A stretch of 41,756 nt of DNA from Armatimonadota bacterium. GTDB taxonomy: Bacteria > Armatimonadota > Zipacnadia > Zipacnadales > FEN-943. The notes under the pieces are model-generated. The model worked only from the letters and a program-made list of their open reading frames with translations. It did no database searches and was not told the DNA's origin. The stretch's first letter is position 1. Each line of letters begins with the position of its first letter. The stretch is taken from NCBI GenBank assembly GCA_026419655.1, contig JANZZA010000042.1, forward strand, positions 1 through 41,756, read 5' to 3'. Shown piece after piece: positions 16,601-25,800 of the stretch. A program made the position numbers and the translations under genes.

Positions 16601-18007
16601 CAAGCCGTCGCCTGGCTTGCCGCTTGACGTATTAAGCGGCCGGTATCGCAATCCCGTAACGTCAATGAGCTGGGCCTTGTCCAACCACACTTGTCCGGTG
16701 GCACCATAGAGGCCGAACTTGATGAATACCCTGTCAACTTCGTAGGCGGGCTGGAAGGTGTAGCTTACTTCCCGCCAGTCGTTGTCTCCGGTTAGCTGGA
16801 CGAGGTCGTAGGGCTTCACGAGCCGGTCGCCGCTGTACTGGTACAGTGCGACAAAGGCAAAATGCCGGCCTTTTACGTCGCGCGTCTTAATCCACGCCCG
16901 GAAAGCGTACTCGTGGCCGGGTTTCACTGGCATCCATGCATACCAGACAGGCTCCCCAGGGCCCGGCGCCTGGGGGTCAAGCTTGACCGTCGCGACTCTT
17001 GTGCCTTCGACCTCTGCGCTCGTTTCAATGAAGCATCGGCTTGCGTCCTCACGATGCCATTGGCCGTCCAGGGCCACTCCACCTACGGGAGCATTGTCAG
17101 CTTTTTCGAAGCCGCCATCGGGCAGGAGATTGTTGGGCCAGCGCATTTTTTCCTCGCGTACCGCCCGCCAGCGCTGGGCCCAGTTCACCCATCTACCGTT
17201 CTCCCGCACCATCGGGTCGTTCAGCGGGTAGCCGCCTACGACAACCAGTTTCCCGCCTGCCCGGCAAAAATCCACAATTTGAGACCGCAGCGCCATGGGA
17301 TAGGCTGGGCCATAGCCAAGAACGAGCAGGCCGTTTGCACCAGGCCTGAGAAGCTCTGCCATCTGCTCCGTAGTGGCCGCTTGAGCATCTAGGCCGGCTG
17401 AGCGGAGAACATTTACCGCCCACGACGGGTCGACTCCCCCAGGCGGCACAGGTAGGTCGGCCTCTGACCAGACAACCACCCTTTCCGACGCTATACCGGC
17501 GGGCATCCATTCTGTCACTTCGTCAATGCCGCGTGGTTGATCGCCTTCCACAAGCGTGAAGTCGTCAAAATACGCTCTGCCGACGGCACGGTAAAAGCCG
17601 AAGTGCACGTTGATTGTGGCTGTGTCCGGTGTGAGGTCGAAGGTATAAGTGTACCGCTTCCATTCGGCCGGCTCGCGGAGCTGGACAAAATCGCGGAAGG
17701 CAACCAGGGCGCCGTCTTCGCTGTACTGGTAGATGGCTGCATAAGCAAATCCGCCCTCAGCCGTGACCCGGACTTCTTCGACGCGGATGTCGCAGGCCAC
17801 AGTCATGCGCTGCCAACTGGGGCGGCGAAAAACTGACTGAGTGGCCATGCCCTCTTCGATCAGGACGCAGCGATTGCCTGGCCTGTCTACGACTATGGAA
17901 GAGGCCATGGGCATTATCCAGCCCCGCGTGCCGTCGAAGCGGCCATTGACGATGTAGGACGGGACCTGTGTGAAGCACGGGCTGATGGCCAACAGCGCCA
18001 GGAACAT
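13607..18007 (-). CDS. Large secreted glycoside-hydrolase-like protein (clan GH-A/GH42-like core) with duplicated N-terminal beta-sandwich modules
   Basis: 1466 residues if started at ATG 18007, which has GGAGGG about 7 nt upstream. A start 15 codons earlier (18052) gives a more typical Arg/Lys-containing signal peptide before LALLAIS but has no good ribosome site. Two similar modules of about 140-160 residues (about 18-155 and 293-450) share YQYS, FVQL/LVQL and a terminal FGFYRAVGRAYFDDF / FGLYGATGQVWLDK, as in CBM4/9-like jelly rolls. A GATase-like segment (GGKLVVVGGYP) lies between them. The barrel, about 705-1110, has HTP-like GLLWYINGDFQLRY and NLGEYGVKTHPAW; the Glu of LGEYG may be the nucleophile, and a clear acid/base Glu was not found. 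A second GATase-like region follows (VTVLAPTPLR, GGQLLVSGYPGWDE), as in beta-galactosidase trimerisation domains. Substrate unknown. Confidence 0.75.
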   Translation of the reverse strand: MFLALLAISPCFTQVPSYIVNGRFDGTRGWIMPMASSIVVDRPGNRCVLIEEGMATQSVFRRPSWQRMTVACDIRVEEVRVTAEGGFAYAAIYQYSEDGALVAFRDFVQLREPAEWKRYTYTFDLTPDTATINVHFGFYRAVGRAYFDDFTLVEGDQPRGIDEVTEWMPAGIASERVVVWSEADLPVPPGGVDPSWAVNVLRSAGLDAQAATTEQMAELLRPGANGLLVLGYGPAYPMALRSQIVDFCRAGGKLVVVGGYPLNDPMVRENGRWVNWAQRWRAVREEKMRWPNNLLPDGGFEKADNAPVGGVALDGQWHREDASRCFIETSAEVEGTRVATVKLDPQAPGPGEPVWYAWMPVKPGHEYAFRAWIKTRDVKGRHFAFVALYQYSGDRLVKPYDLVQLTGDNDWREVSYTFQPAYEVDRVFIKFGLYGATGQVWLDKAQLIDVTGLRYRPLNTSSGKPGDGLELMPYQMGMCDAHYRLRRAVSVEPAPGQTIMGGGKIPGTVEGWVAAGVTGWDNARWVPLLVSKDRYGRPRGAAAALLLNYSGFYARSLSAYFGVENKPLFGPAVPGSAQRLAVLTKWLLRGCFLHNLRGEKDLYKRGEPVTIRARVSNYGAQPLVGTVEMTAYCKGKLVASGRAPVNVSAGDTGEFAVTIKPSAAARGLLEIDARLATDNQVIDQAKTGVVLRDEAEVRAGPRLEFRDNYFRLNDRPVFLFGSDNYSNDYQAGGINPYRWDQIQRIARDCGLQVYEILQYTKPGHVFEEEDWRSFEAMAQMLMKRGLVFMCGILIGHNVAVNDDELAAQGRMCSEYARRLGKTPGLLWYINGDFQLRYEDLPWLKKAWNEYLTGKYGSDQALARAWRTEQLPAPLGQLDFPPPNSGAWDDPVEVERQNFNVWLMRRWIERHVQEIRAGDPSHPITSEYYQDSWHGLDLRLTLNGHDVSNFGFFSTPRDDLIILPERIAFNDMRYAGKSVNLGEYGVKTHPAWSIENGAAGYHIVRTEQQQKQLFLTVAAYALGMGVSKIQNWCLRDADEWVFPWGILYPNDFVPKDVAYAHRNLSLMWRLLAPKYEAPQVTVLAPTPLRLGNSDVHGRQAIFMAAQALLRLHIPFNVADDFAAASLPTATKTLIWPAALAAREEDFQAVLEWVRRGGQLLVSGYPGWDEMRQQLGPQRLAALTGCTAAELLFAGPERYRGPELLVGNETDTLLLRPQVRIKPGPNTEVLLAADGHPVLTRRKVENGVVIWLADPLEFAGREEIEALCRVYARAFAALQQSPVAIKVSPNDHRLHVMRQKTATADAYVVYGTADDAPNKVTIETTAGPVELTARPWWPAVAVVSNDGKVLLALAAGGITINGEQIVAGGPMVGVASLDGQDLRRSQAVVVCPFEAGELKLPALPAKGEWGEWRDGVWTRLEDANIRTASLRVDADQATCVALLCKGAVAPSRNRCTQLWTKPWEVPGY

Positions 18008-18344
18008 GGCTGACCCTCCAGTTGGGGCGGTTTTTCGGGCCGCTGCTGTCATTCTACTCGCACTGGCGAGCTCCTGCGGGGGCGGCCCCCGGAATACGGC
18101 AAATAGAGCCAAAAAGTCTGGGAAAAAGTGGACTACAGGAGAACCTCTGCGCAAGGGTTGCCTCAGAAAACGATTTCAGCCGCGTGGCCTGCACCGACTG
18201 GGAGGACAGAAGGACAGGCGTAAAAGCCGCCTTCGAATACCCACACAGGAGGAAGCGTAAAGCGGCGTGCGCCTAGCCTTCCACCTGCGGGAGCATCCGG
18301 CGCCGAGAAAGCGAGTTTTGTAACACGCTCCGGGAAAAAGCCTG
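18008..18344. other. 337-nt gap upstream of the glycosidase gene
   Basis: No credible gene is seen here on either strand. Short reading frames are present but lack start context or recognisable sequence. The strip next to 18007 holds the GGAGGG ribosome binding site of the glycosidase gene, and possibly an N-terminal extension of it as far as 18154. The length suggests a separate promoter for the glycosidase gene, but I could not identify convincing -35/-10 elements on the minus strand, nor a terminator after the URO-D-like gene. Confidence 0.5.
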
Positions 18345-19310
18345 CTACATCTCGGTATCCGTAGCGAAGGTTCCGGGATGACCGTACTCGTCGCGTAGCC
18401 GGAGCATGAAAAGGTAGTTTTCCAAAGGGCCGCCCTTGAAGATGCAATTGCTCGTTGAATAGATATAGGCGCCGCTATCCACACCGCCATAGCGCAGGCA
18501 GTATAGGGCACTCTCGCGTATCTGGTCGTGCGTCCCAGCCTGCACCCATGCACAGTTCACGTTGCCGATGAGACAGAAGTTCGGACCGACAATCTGGCGC
18601 ACTTGCGCGATGTCAACGCCCGCCATCGGGTCCAGCGAATGCAGGGCATCAATGCCGGTGGAGACTAGCTGGTCTAGGATTGGCATGATGTCGCCATCGG
18701 TGTGTTTGACGGCAAAGGCGCCAGCTTTTTTGATAGCCGTTACTATTTGTGCCAGAAAGGGCGTGACAAATCTCGAGAACATGCGTGGCGACAAAAAGGG
18801 GCCGTCATTAAAGCAGTAGTCGGCGCACATGAAGATTACTTCGGCCCCCGCACCGATAAGTTGTTGCGCCAGCTTGCACGCGCCCTCAGCCATCTGCTGG
18901 GCCTCTTCCAGCATTTTGTCAGGCTGGTCGGCCAGCCGCATGGCAAAATCCATCATGTGCGTGCCGTCGGGGATTGCATAGGTGCCGTCTACGAAAGCCG
19001 AGAGCATAAACGTGTCGCCAGCGATTTCGCGCACGTACTCGAAAGACTCGCATTGGTCATCTACAGGCAGCCAGTGCAGCCCGGTGATGATGTTCCACTT
19101 GAGTTTGGTGGCCACATCAACCCAGAGTTCAGCGTTGCGCTTGAGCATGTCGCGCCGCCGGGTCCCGGTAACGTCCTGCAGATGCTCGGCACGCAGAGGA
19201 GTCTTGCCGAAATGCTCTTCGCATAGCTGAAACTCCAACTCGAAATGTGGCACGAGGTCTTGAGGCCTGCGACCGCTTAAGGCTTCAATGGCTGACTGGC
19301 GAGGTGTCAC
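18345..19310 (-). CDS. Uroporphyrinogen decarboxylase-superfamily protein (methyltransferase-like, not HemE)
   Basis: 321 residues with the URO-D TIM-barrel pattern. It begins TPRQSAIEALSGRRPQDLVP, as many corrinoid-methyltransferase-like members do, and has FVTPFLAQIVTAIKKAG, KHTDGDIMPILDQLVSTGIDALHSLDP, IGNVNCAWV and a late TSNCIFKGGPLENY. His 203 and Cys 289 sit where zinc ligands occur in MtaA/MtbA-type methyltransferases. The HemE N-terminal substrate motif is absent, so haem synthesis is unlikely. Such proteins are abundant in Armatimonadota, Lentisphaerae and similar phyla next to sugar-degradation genes, but the substrate is rarely known. GTG start at 19310. It lies 27 nt after aconitase in the same orientation, so co-transcription is likely. 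Confidence 0.82.
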   Translation of the reverse strand: MTPRQSAIEALSGRRPQDLVPHFELEFQLCEEHFGKTPLRAEHLQDVTGTRRRDMLKRNAELWVDVATKLKWNIITGLHWLPVDDQCESFEYVREIAGDTFMLSAFVDGTYAIPDGTHMMDFAMRLADQPDKMLEEAQQMAEGACKLAQQLIGAGAEVIFMCADYCFNDGPFLSPRMFSRFVTPFLAQIVTAIKKAGAFAVKHTDGDIMPILDQLVSTGIDALHSLDPMAGVDIAQVRQIVGPNFCLIGNVNCAWVQAGTHDQIRESALYCLRYGGVDSGAYIYSTSNCIFKGGPLENYLFMLRLRDEYGHPGTFATDTEM

Positions 19311-19337
19311 GCTGAGGCCCCCTTGCGCAATTGGTGC

Positions 19338-21263
19338 TTATAGCCTTTCTCGCACGTAGTTGAGAAGGCCACCGGAGATGAGGATTTCGCGCTGGCGCGG
19401 CGCGGCCTCGACCTGGGCCGTGAAGCGCTCACCGGTCGTACCCAGCTCAACCTCGACCTCGCCCGTTTCCACCCCATAGCGGGCACTAACAATCTTCAAG
19501 GGCGTGCCCTGGGATAGCTTTTCGTAGACTTCTCGGTCTATCACCAGCGGCAATATGCCGAAATTAACCAGATTCGCTTGATGGATGCGGGCGAAGCTAA
19601 GTGCGAAGACCGCTTTGATGCCCAAATACATGGGGGCGAGCGCAGCGTGCTCCCGGCTTGAGCCCTGACCGTAGTTCTCGCCGCCGACGATGAACCCACC
19701 ACCGGCCTCCTTGGCCCGTTGCGAAAAGTTCGGGTCCAGACCTGAGAAAACGTACTCCGCAATAGCGGGGATGTTGCTGCGAAGGGGTAGTATCTTGGCG
19801 CCGGCTGGCATTATGTCGTCTGTTGTGATGTTGTCTCCCACTTGCAGCAGTACCACCCCTCGGACCTCATCCTCGAGCGGGCCTCGCATGGGCAGAGGCG
19901 CGATGTTTGGCCCGCGGACGATCTCCACACGCTTGGCTTCTTCCTGGGGTAGTGGAGAAATGAGCATGGAGTCGTCAATAACGGGGTCCGCTGGCGTCTC
20001 GACGAGAGGCGCGGGACCAACTTCTTGCATGTCCACAAACTCCCCCGCGACGGCCGCTGCCGCGCACACGGCAGGACTTGCCAGGTAGACCTGTGCGTCC
20101 GGCGTGCCGGAACGGCCACGGAAATTCCGGTTAAAGGAACGCACTGAGACCCCGCCAGACGGGGGAGCTTGGCCCATGCCAATGCATGGGCCGCAGGCGG
20201 CTTCAAGGATGCGCGCACCGGCTGCCAGGAATGTTTCCAGCAAGCCCAGCCGGGCTGCAGTGAGCAGTACCTGGCGTGACCCTGGCGCAATGCTGAGGGA
20301 AACGCGCGGGTGGACCTTGCGTCCGCGCAACACGTGGGCGACAGCCATCAGGTCAGCTAAAGACGAGTTCGTGCACGAGCCGATGCAGACCTGGTCCACT
20401 GGCTGGCCGGCCAGTTCGCTGACAGGCACTACCCGGTCGGGCATGTGCGGGGCCGCCACCAGAGGCTCCAGCTCATCCAGGTCTACGTCAATTAGCTCTT
20501 CGTATTGGGCGTCGTATTCAGGCTCAAGGGGCAGCCAGTCTTCAGCGCGTCGTTGTAGCGTCATGAATTCTTGGGTTCGGGTGTCGCTGGGGAATAGGGA
20601 AGAGGTGGCGCCGAGTTCCGCACCCATGTTAGTGATCGTTGCGCGTTCTGGCACGGACAATCCAGCTACGCCTGGTCCGAAGTATTCCAGGATTTTCCCG
20701 ACGCCGCCTTTGACGGTGAGTCTGCGCAGGATTTCGAGAATGATGTCTTTCGCCGAGGCCCAGCCACGAAGCTGCCCCGACAGGCGGACGCCCAAGACAG
20801 ACGGACAGCGCATGTAAAAGGGTTGGCCGGCCATAGCCACGGCAACGTCCAGGCCTCCTGCGCCGATGGCCAGGCTGCCGATGCCCCCAGCCGTTGGCGT
20901 ATGGCTATCCGACCCCAGAAGTGTCTTGCCTGGCACCGCGAAGCGCTCCAGGTGTACTTGATGGCAGATGCCGTTGCCGGGGCGTGAAAAATAAATCCCG
21001 TAACGTGCCGCGACGCTCTGCAGGTAGCGATGGTCGTCAGCGTTTTCTGGGCCGGTCTGAAGAGTGTTGTGGTCAACGTAACTGACCGATAGTTCTGTCC
21101 GGACGCGGTCGAGGCCAAGGGCTTCAAACTGCAGGTAAGCCATGGTGCCAGTGGCGTCTTGCGTGAGGGTTTGGTCAATGCGAATCGCTATCTCCTCGCC
21201 CGGCCGAAGTTCACCGTGCACCAGATGCGCGCTCAGTATTTTCTCTGCTAGAGTTCCGTGCAC
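19338..21263 (-). CDS. acn: Aconitate hydratase, Aquifex-type
   Basis: Aconitase interconverts citrate and isocitrate in the TCA cycle. The 641-residue protein is shorter than AcnA/AcnB and matches the Aquifex-type aconitase group. The [4Fe-4S] ligands are visible: Cys 297 in CIGSCTNSS, and Cys 357 and Cys 360 in ACGPCIGMGQ. SDSHTPTAGGIGSLAIGAGG lies in the N-terminal part, and the C-terminal swivel domain has GGENYGQGSSREHAALAP with the active-site Ser. A related homoaconitase or isopropylmalate function cannot be fully excluded, but fusion of large and small domains in one chain favours aconitase. GTG start at 21263; a plausible promoter lies 50-80 nt upstream. Confidence 0.92.
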   Translation of the reverse strand: MHGTLAEKILSAHLVHGELRPGEEIAIRIDQTLTQDATGTMAYLQFEALGLDRVRTELSVSYVDHNTLQTGPENADDHRYLQSVAARYGIYFSRPGNGICHQVHLERFAVPGKTLLGSDSHTPTAGGIGSLAIGAGGLDVAVAMAGQPFYMRCPSVLGVRLSGQLRGWASAKDIILEILRRLTVKGGVGKILEYFGPGVAGLSVPERATITNMGAELGATSSLFPSDTRTQEFMTLQRRAEDWLPLEPEYDAQYEELIDVDLDELEPLVAAPHMPDRVVPVSELAGQPVDQVCIGSCTNSSLADLMAVAHVLRGRKVHPRVSLSIAPGSRQVLLTAARLGLLETFLAAGARILEAACGPCIGMGQAPPSGGVSVRSFNRNFRGRSGTPDAQVYLASPAVCAAAAVAGEFVDMQEVGPAPLVETPADPVIDDSMLISPLPQEEAKRVEIVRGPNIAPLPMRGPLEDEVRGVVLLQVGDNITTDDIMPAGAKILPLRSNIPAIAEYVFSGLDPNFSQRAKEAGGGFIVGGENYGQGSSREHAALAPMYLGIKAVFALSFARIHQANLVNFGILPLVIDREVYEKLSQGTPLKIVSARYGVETGEVEVELGTTGERFTAQVEAAPRQREILISGGLLNYVRERL

Positions 21264-21311
21264 TGGTTACACCCCGAAGTTGGAGCAAGCTATCCCCTTT
21301 ACTCGGCGCAC

Positions 21312-21341
21312 AAAGTAGCTGGCTCTTCGCAAGTACGTCAA
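21312..21341 (-). promoter_or_regulatory. Putative sigma70-type promoter of the aconitase gene
   Basis: Read on the minus strand, TTGACG (21341-21336) and TACTTT (21317-21312) are separated by 18 nt. Transcription would start near 21305, about 40 nt before the GTG of acn. The -35 is 5/6 to consensus and the -10 only 3/6, so the call is tentative. It lies in the 129-nt gap between the small secreted-protein gene and acn. Confidence 0.4.
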
Positions 21342-21392
21342 GCACATGCGCCTAAATTTGTCATCGGCTGCCTGGACAGGGTTGGTCCCGGT

Positions 21393-21686
21393 TCACTGCG
21401 CTGGCCGTACCTGTGTGGAGCCGTCCGAGCGGACGATCAGAATGTGGGTGACCGTGGTTTTAGTGCGGCGGATGAGGTCGCGCTGGAAGGGGTCCATTTC
21501 GTAGTCCGTCTCGGACTTGTAAGGAATGGCTGCAACGACTGCTGGGGGTGCCAAGAGCGTGGCCGTCTGCTCGCCGGCAGGCTTAGTTGTGCTGGCGGCT
21601 TCCGTTTGTGGTGTGGCGCTCTCGGCGGCGAACACGACCAATACCCCGACTACGAGCACCGCGACAACAAGGAAACTACGTTTCAT
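21393..21686 (-). CDS. Small secreted protein of unknown function
   Basis: 97 residues. MKRSFLVVAVLVVGVLVVFA is a good signal peptide or N-terminal anchor, followed by an Ala/Thr/Glu-rich linker and a short charged C-terminus (MDPFQRDLIRRTKTTVTHIL). A GGGGGGA run about 10 nt before the ATG gives a strong ribosome site, and the Lys/Arg-plus-hydrophobic start argues that this is real and not a chance frame. A longer frame on the opposite strand (21258-21752) lacks such features. The gene is divergent from lipA and upstream of acn in the same orientation. No family recognised. Confidence 0.62.
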   Translation of the reverse strand: MKRSFLVVAVLVVGVLVVFAAESATPQTEAASTTKPAGEQTATLLAPPAVVAAIPYKSETDYEMDPFQRDLIRRTKTTVTHILIVRSDGSTQVRPAQ

Positions 21687-21893
21687 TGTCCGGTCCCCCC
21701 TGGCGGGTGGGTTGCGGTATGGGGCACCCAGCCCAAATTGGCCCCAAAGTGACGGGCCCTTGCGGCTGCGCCTTGCTTTACTTTAGACGGCTGGCAGGCA
21801 CAGAAGTGCCGCAGGTTCCAGTGACGAAGTCTTTGCTCAGCTTCGGCTGCGGCCAAATAAGCGATTGTCTCCAAGGGGGCGGTAGAGAACGGT

Positions 21894-21923
21894 TTGACTA
21901 GTCCACTTTCGGACGCCTACAAT
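21894..21923 (+). promoter_or_regulatory. Sigma70-type promoter upstream of lipA
   Basis: TTGACT (21894-21899) and TACAAT (21918-21923) are each 5/6 to consensus and 18 nt apart. The predicted start of transcription, near 21930, leaves only about 14 nt before the GTG of lipA, with the ribosome site GAGGGGAT inside or at the edge of this very short leader. This is the best promoter match in the window and probably opens the lipA-tamB-bamA-lpxD series. The rest of the 257-nt divergent gap (21687-21943) holds nothing else I can name. Confidence 0.6.
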
Positions 21924-21943
21924 CGGCTGAGGGGATAGCTCCA

Positions 21944-22840
21944 GTGTGCGAAGGAGATGTTGTTCGGCGTCGTTTGCCGTCCTGGCTGCGGGTGAAAACT
22001 GGCAAGGGCCGGGAAGGCGCAGAGACGCGAGCAGTTCTGGCCGCGTGCGGGGTGCATACGGTTTGCCAGGCTGCTCGCTGCCCCAACCTTGGTGAATGCT
22101 TCCGCGCTGGCACTGCAACCTTCATGATTCTGGGCGACGTATGTACACGGGACTGCCGGTTTTGCGCTGTTCCGTGCGGCCGGCCGGCGCTGCCTGATCC
22201 TGACGAGCCGCGCAGAGTAGCGGAGGCGGCTGCGCGCCTGGGGCTCGAGTTCGTTGTGGTCACCTCCGTCACGCGAGATGACTTGCCTGACGGGGGTGCG
22301 GCGCACTTTGCCGCCAGTATCCAGGCTCTTCGCGCACGTCTTCCACAGGCGGGTATTGAGGTTTTGGTACCTGACTTTCTGGGGCGACGGGCAAGTCTGG
22401 AGACCGTGGTTGCTGCCTGTCCGACTGTGCTTAACCACAATATTGAAACTGTGCGCCGCCTTAGCACTATCGTTCGTCCCCAGGCCGACTATGAGCGCTC
22501 ACTGACACTTTTAGCCACGGCTAAGGAATTAGCTCCCCAATTGCCCGTGAAAAGCGGTTTAATGGTTGGCCTTGGCGAGCGCGACGAAGAAGTGTATGAG
22601 ACCTTGGTCGATTTGCGGGCCGCGGGTTGCGACATTGTTACCGTTGGCCAGTACTTGCGCCCATCGCCCCACCAGCTCCCTGTGGACCGCTACGTCAATC
22701 CAGAGGGTTTTCACCTTTATGAAACTTGGGCACGGGAATTGGGGTTTGTTCACGCTGCCTCCGGCCCCTTTGTGCGCAGCAGTTATCATGCGGCCCAGGC
22801 GGCCAAAGAGGCCTTGGCGACGTTTGGCCAAGCGCCCTAG
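21944..22840 (+). CDS. lipA: Lipoyl synthase
   Basis: LipA is the radical-SAM enzyme that inserts two sulfurs into protein-bound octanoyl groups to form lipoate. The 298-residue protein carries both clusters: the auxiliary-cluster cysteines 41, 46 and 52 (CQAARCPNLGEC) and the SAM-cluster cysteines 67, 71 and 74 (CTRDCRFC). The C-terminal FVRSSYHA (residues 276-283) supplies the conserved RSSY motif whose Ser binds the auxiliary cluster. VTSVTRDDLPDGGA, NHNIETV and SGLMVGLGE are typical. GTG start at 21944 with GAGGGGAT about 8 nt upstream. No lipB lies next to it. Confidence 0.96.
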   Translation: MCEGDVVRRRLPSWLRVKTGKGREGAETRAVLAACGVHTVCQAARCPNLGECFRAGTATFMILGDVCTRDCRFCAVPCGRPALPDPDEPRRVAEAAARLGLEFVVVTSVTRDDLPDGGAAHFAASIQALRARLPQAGIEVLVPDFLGRRASLETVVAACPTVLNHNIETVRRLSTIVRPQADYERSLTLLATAKELAPQLPVKSGLMVGLGERDEEVYETLVDLRAAGCDIVTVGQYLRPSPHQLPVDRYVNPEGFHLYETWARELGFVHAASGPFVRSSYHAAQAAKEALATFGQAP

Positions 22841-22854
22841 CCCGGTCAGTGGAG

Positions 22855-25800
22855 ATGGCTGTGCGCAAGCTTATTGCTGTTGTGGCTGAGTGTGTGGTTT
22901 ATGTGCTGATTGCCGCCGCCCTCATCGGTCTGCTCGCGGTGCATACGTTGTCGCGCCGTGGCTGGAGCCGCGATGTACTGCGCAAGATAGCCGCCCAGGA
23001 GCTTGCCAACTTCCTGGGCGGACCAGTGACCGTCGGTCCGGTGACCGGAGACATCTGGCGTGGCATGACTGTGCACGGCTTTGCCCTCGACGATCCGTCG
23101 GGGCGCCGGGCGATGGCTGCCGAGCAACTCCATGTAGATTGGGACCTGCCAGCAATACTGCGCCGCAAAAAAGCGCCTGCTGAGGCTATCCGTCGGCTCC
23201 GTCTTCTCCGGCCGTATGTGTGCCTGGTGCAAGATGAGGCCGGTCGTCTCAACATTGAGCGTCTTTACTTCTTGCTCGTGCGCGGGACTAAGGCTGCTGG
23301 GCCACCGCCAAGGCTGGTATTGGAGATAGTTGACGGGGCAGTAGACTACGACTTGCGTGGGCCCAAAGTACCTCAGGCCCTTAGACGGGGTCGCATCTAC
23401 AGCCTGAACCTGACCGCCGACACCAGGCGGCCTAACCTTTTGCTTCTGTCGGCACGAGGTTCTGCGGCTGCTGCTCCCATGCGCAGGTTCAGCGCACAAC
23501 TCGGGTCTGTCACTGACTCTGGAGCTTTGGGGCTGACGCTGGTCGCGGAAGGCGTCAATGTCGCTGCCCTTGTCCGTCTGACCAAGGCACAGCTTCCCGC
23601 TAAACTGCTCAGTGGTCTAGCCGACTGCCGAGCTGCGGTGTACCGTGGCGCCAGGAAGGCACGGTTGGAATGGTCGGCTACCATAGGCGCTCGGGGGGTG
23701 ACAGCGCAGGTTGCTGGTACGGCCGGATTGGTGAGTGGCGAGAGAGTGGCGTGTTACGCGACGCCAAGGACGCTTTGGATATCGGCCCCGGCCGTGAGGT
23801 GGGGCCCCAGCTTGGCCTCGGTCGAACTTGCACTCCAACAGTACGCGCGCCCGAGCGTAGCGCTGCGCTTTGAGCACGTAAGTGTTTACTGGCCGCAGGT
23901 AGTGGCTGCCCTCCCGGAATCAAGGCGCCGGCAGCTCGCGGGCTTGAGCTACAAGGGGTGGATTACAGGCCGCGGCGAGTACACCGGCCCCAAAGACCAT
24001 GGCGACCTTCAGGCCTCGCTCGCCGCTAGTAGCCCGCTCACGCTGCGCTCGCATGAGGGTACGACGCTGTCAGCGGAAGGAGCCGGTTTCAAGGTGACCG
24101 CTCACGACATCTCGAATCCGGCGGTCACCTTCCAGGCGGATATCCGCAGGCCCAGCGCAACTAATCTTCCTGAAACCGTCGTCAAGGGACGCAGGCAGCG
24201 TCTCCAGCTTGAAGGGCTGAAAGACCTGTTAGTCACCGGAGCCTCGTATGGCGGCACGACCCTGGCCGCTACCAGTTTTTCGGCGGAATCCCTTCGGTTG
24301 GGTGACCTCTCGGCGTATCACGTACGAGGGAAAGCAAGCTTGTGGGGGGATGTTATCCGCCTGTCAGAAGTTTCCCTGGAAACGGCAGGTGGCACTCTGG
24401 CGGTGGCTGGGTTCGCCGGGCCTCATGAGGGCCACCAAAAACTGGCTGTGGTAGGCAGCTTCAACAGCGTTGATCTTCCCACTGCCATCCAGTGGCTTGG
24501 CGGCGGAGAGCAACAACTGACTGGGCGATGCGACGGGCGTTTTGCCCTGGTAGCGCTGGAAGACCGCCTGGATGCCGAAGGGTTTGTGGCAGCTAGCCAC
24601 TTTGCGTCAGGGGAGTTTGCTTTCCGTGAAGCAGTCGCCATGTGCAAGCTGGAGGGAGATAAACTCAGGTTTCCGTGGCTGTTGGCGGAGAGCGAAGCGG
24701 GTTCGGTGGCCGGTGCAGGGGAGCTGGACTTGCAATCTCGACAGGTGAGGCTGAGGTTCGCGGCCGGGCCGGTCGAACTGGCCTCTTTGACTTCGGGGGC
24801 CGGCCTTGACGGGTGGGGAGGGAGCATGTGGGGCACGGGCACGGTGTCCGGCACGAAGGATGGCGTGAAAGTTGAAGCCGAGCTTGTGGCGCACCGCCCC
24901 TCTCGGGGCAAGGCATACGTGGAGGCCGTCTATGCTCGTGTAGATGGAAACCGCCACCGGCTATCGATTCCCAAGCTGCTTGCATGTCGAGACGGTGCGG
25001 TTGCTGAGTTTTCTGGCCAGTTGACCAACCTGCGCACTGAAACCCCTTATGGCGAGGTGTTGGGAGAGCTGCATGCGCTGGGGGTGGACGTGGCCCACCT
25101 GCCGACGTGGGTGGGAGCTGCCCCCAGAGAGGCCCCAAGTGGTTTGGTCGAAGCGCGCGCCCGCGTCAACGGCACGCTAGCCCAGCCCGCGCTGGAAGGA
25201 GATCTAAAGGCTGCGGCGGCGAGCTACCAACAATATTACGCGGCTTCCTTGGCTGGGCCGTTTCGTCTTACGTCGGAGGAATTTGAGTGGAGGTCGGTCT
25301 CTGGCATCGTTGAGGGCATCCGCGTATTGGGAGCGGTTGCTGCCAAGAACTTCGCTGGTTCAGAGGCCAGGGCGGATGTGGAAGTGTCCGTGAGGACTGA
25401 AAAGACCGACCTGTCACGGATCATGGCTGTGCGCCGGCATGGCCTGGGGATAGACGGCCGTGGGGCTGTCCGAGAGGCTTACCTGCACTGGGAGGGCGAC
25501 CGATTAGTTTCAGCCAGCGCCACGGCAGCCATTGAGACCTTACGCTTAGGCAGCCTCAAGGCGTCAGACGTGGAGCTTAATGTCCGCACCGAGGGGGAGG
25601 AGATTGTTCTTCTGCCGGCGCGGATGCATCTCGCGGGAGGGCTGTGTGAGCTGTCGGGCAAGTACGACACTCAGTCACGTACTTTGGCCCTCACCGGTGA
25701 GCTGAGCAACTGCGCTTTGGAAAGTTTCTTGAGCGCGGCTTCCTCAGCGGCGCACGCCTTCATGGAGGATAAGCAAGAGGGTCGTCAGTTGGGGAGACGC

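Noticed and set aside
18225..18245. TTCGAA stretch resembling a tRNA T-loop
   Set aside because: The flanking bases do not form a five-pair T-stem and no anticodon or acceptor stem could be placed.
18345..19310. HemE (uroporphyrinogen III decarboxylase) for haem synthesis
   Set aside because: HemE N-terminal substrate motifs are absent and the His/Cys pattern fits the methyltransferase-like branch; no haem genes nearby.
21258..21752. Plus-strand frame of 164 codons overlapping the small secreted gene
   Set aside because: Mixed composition, no motif or start context; it also runs over the aconitase start and its presumed promoter. The minus-strand frame has a signal peptide and ribosome site.
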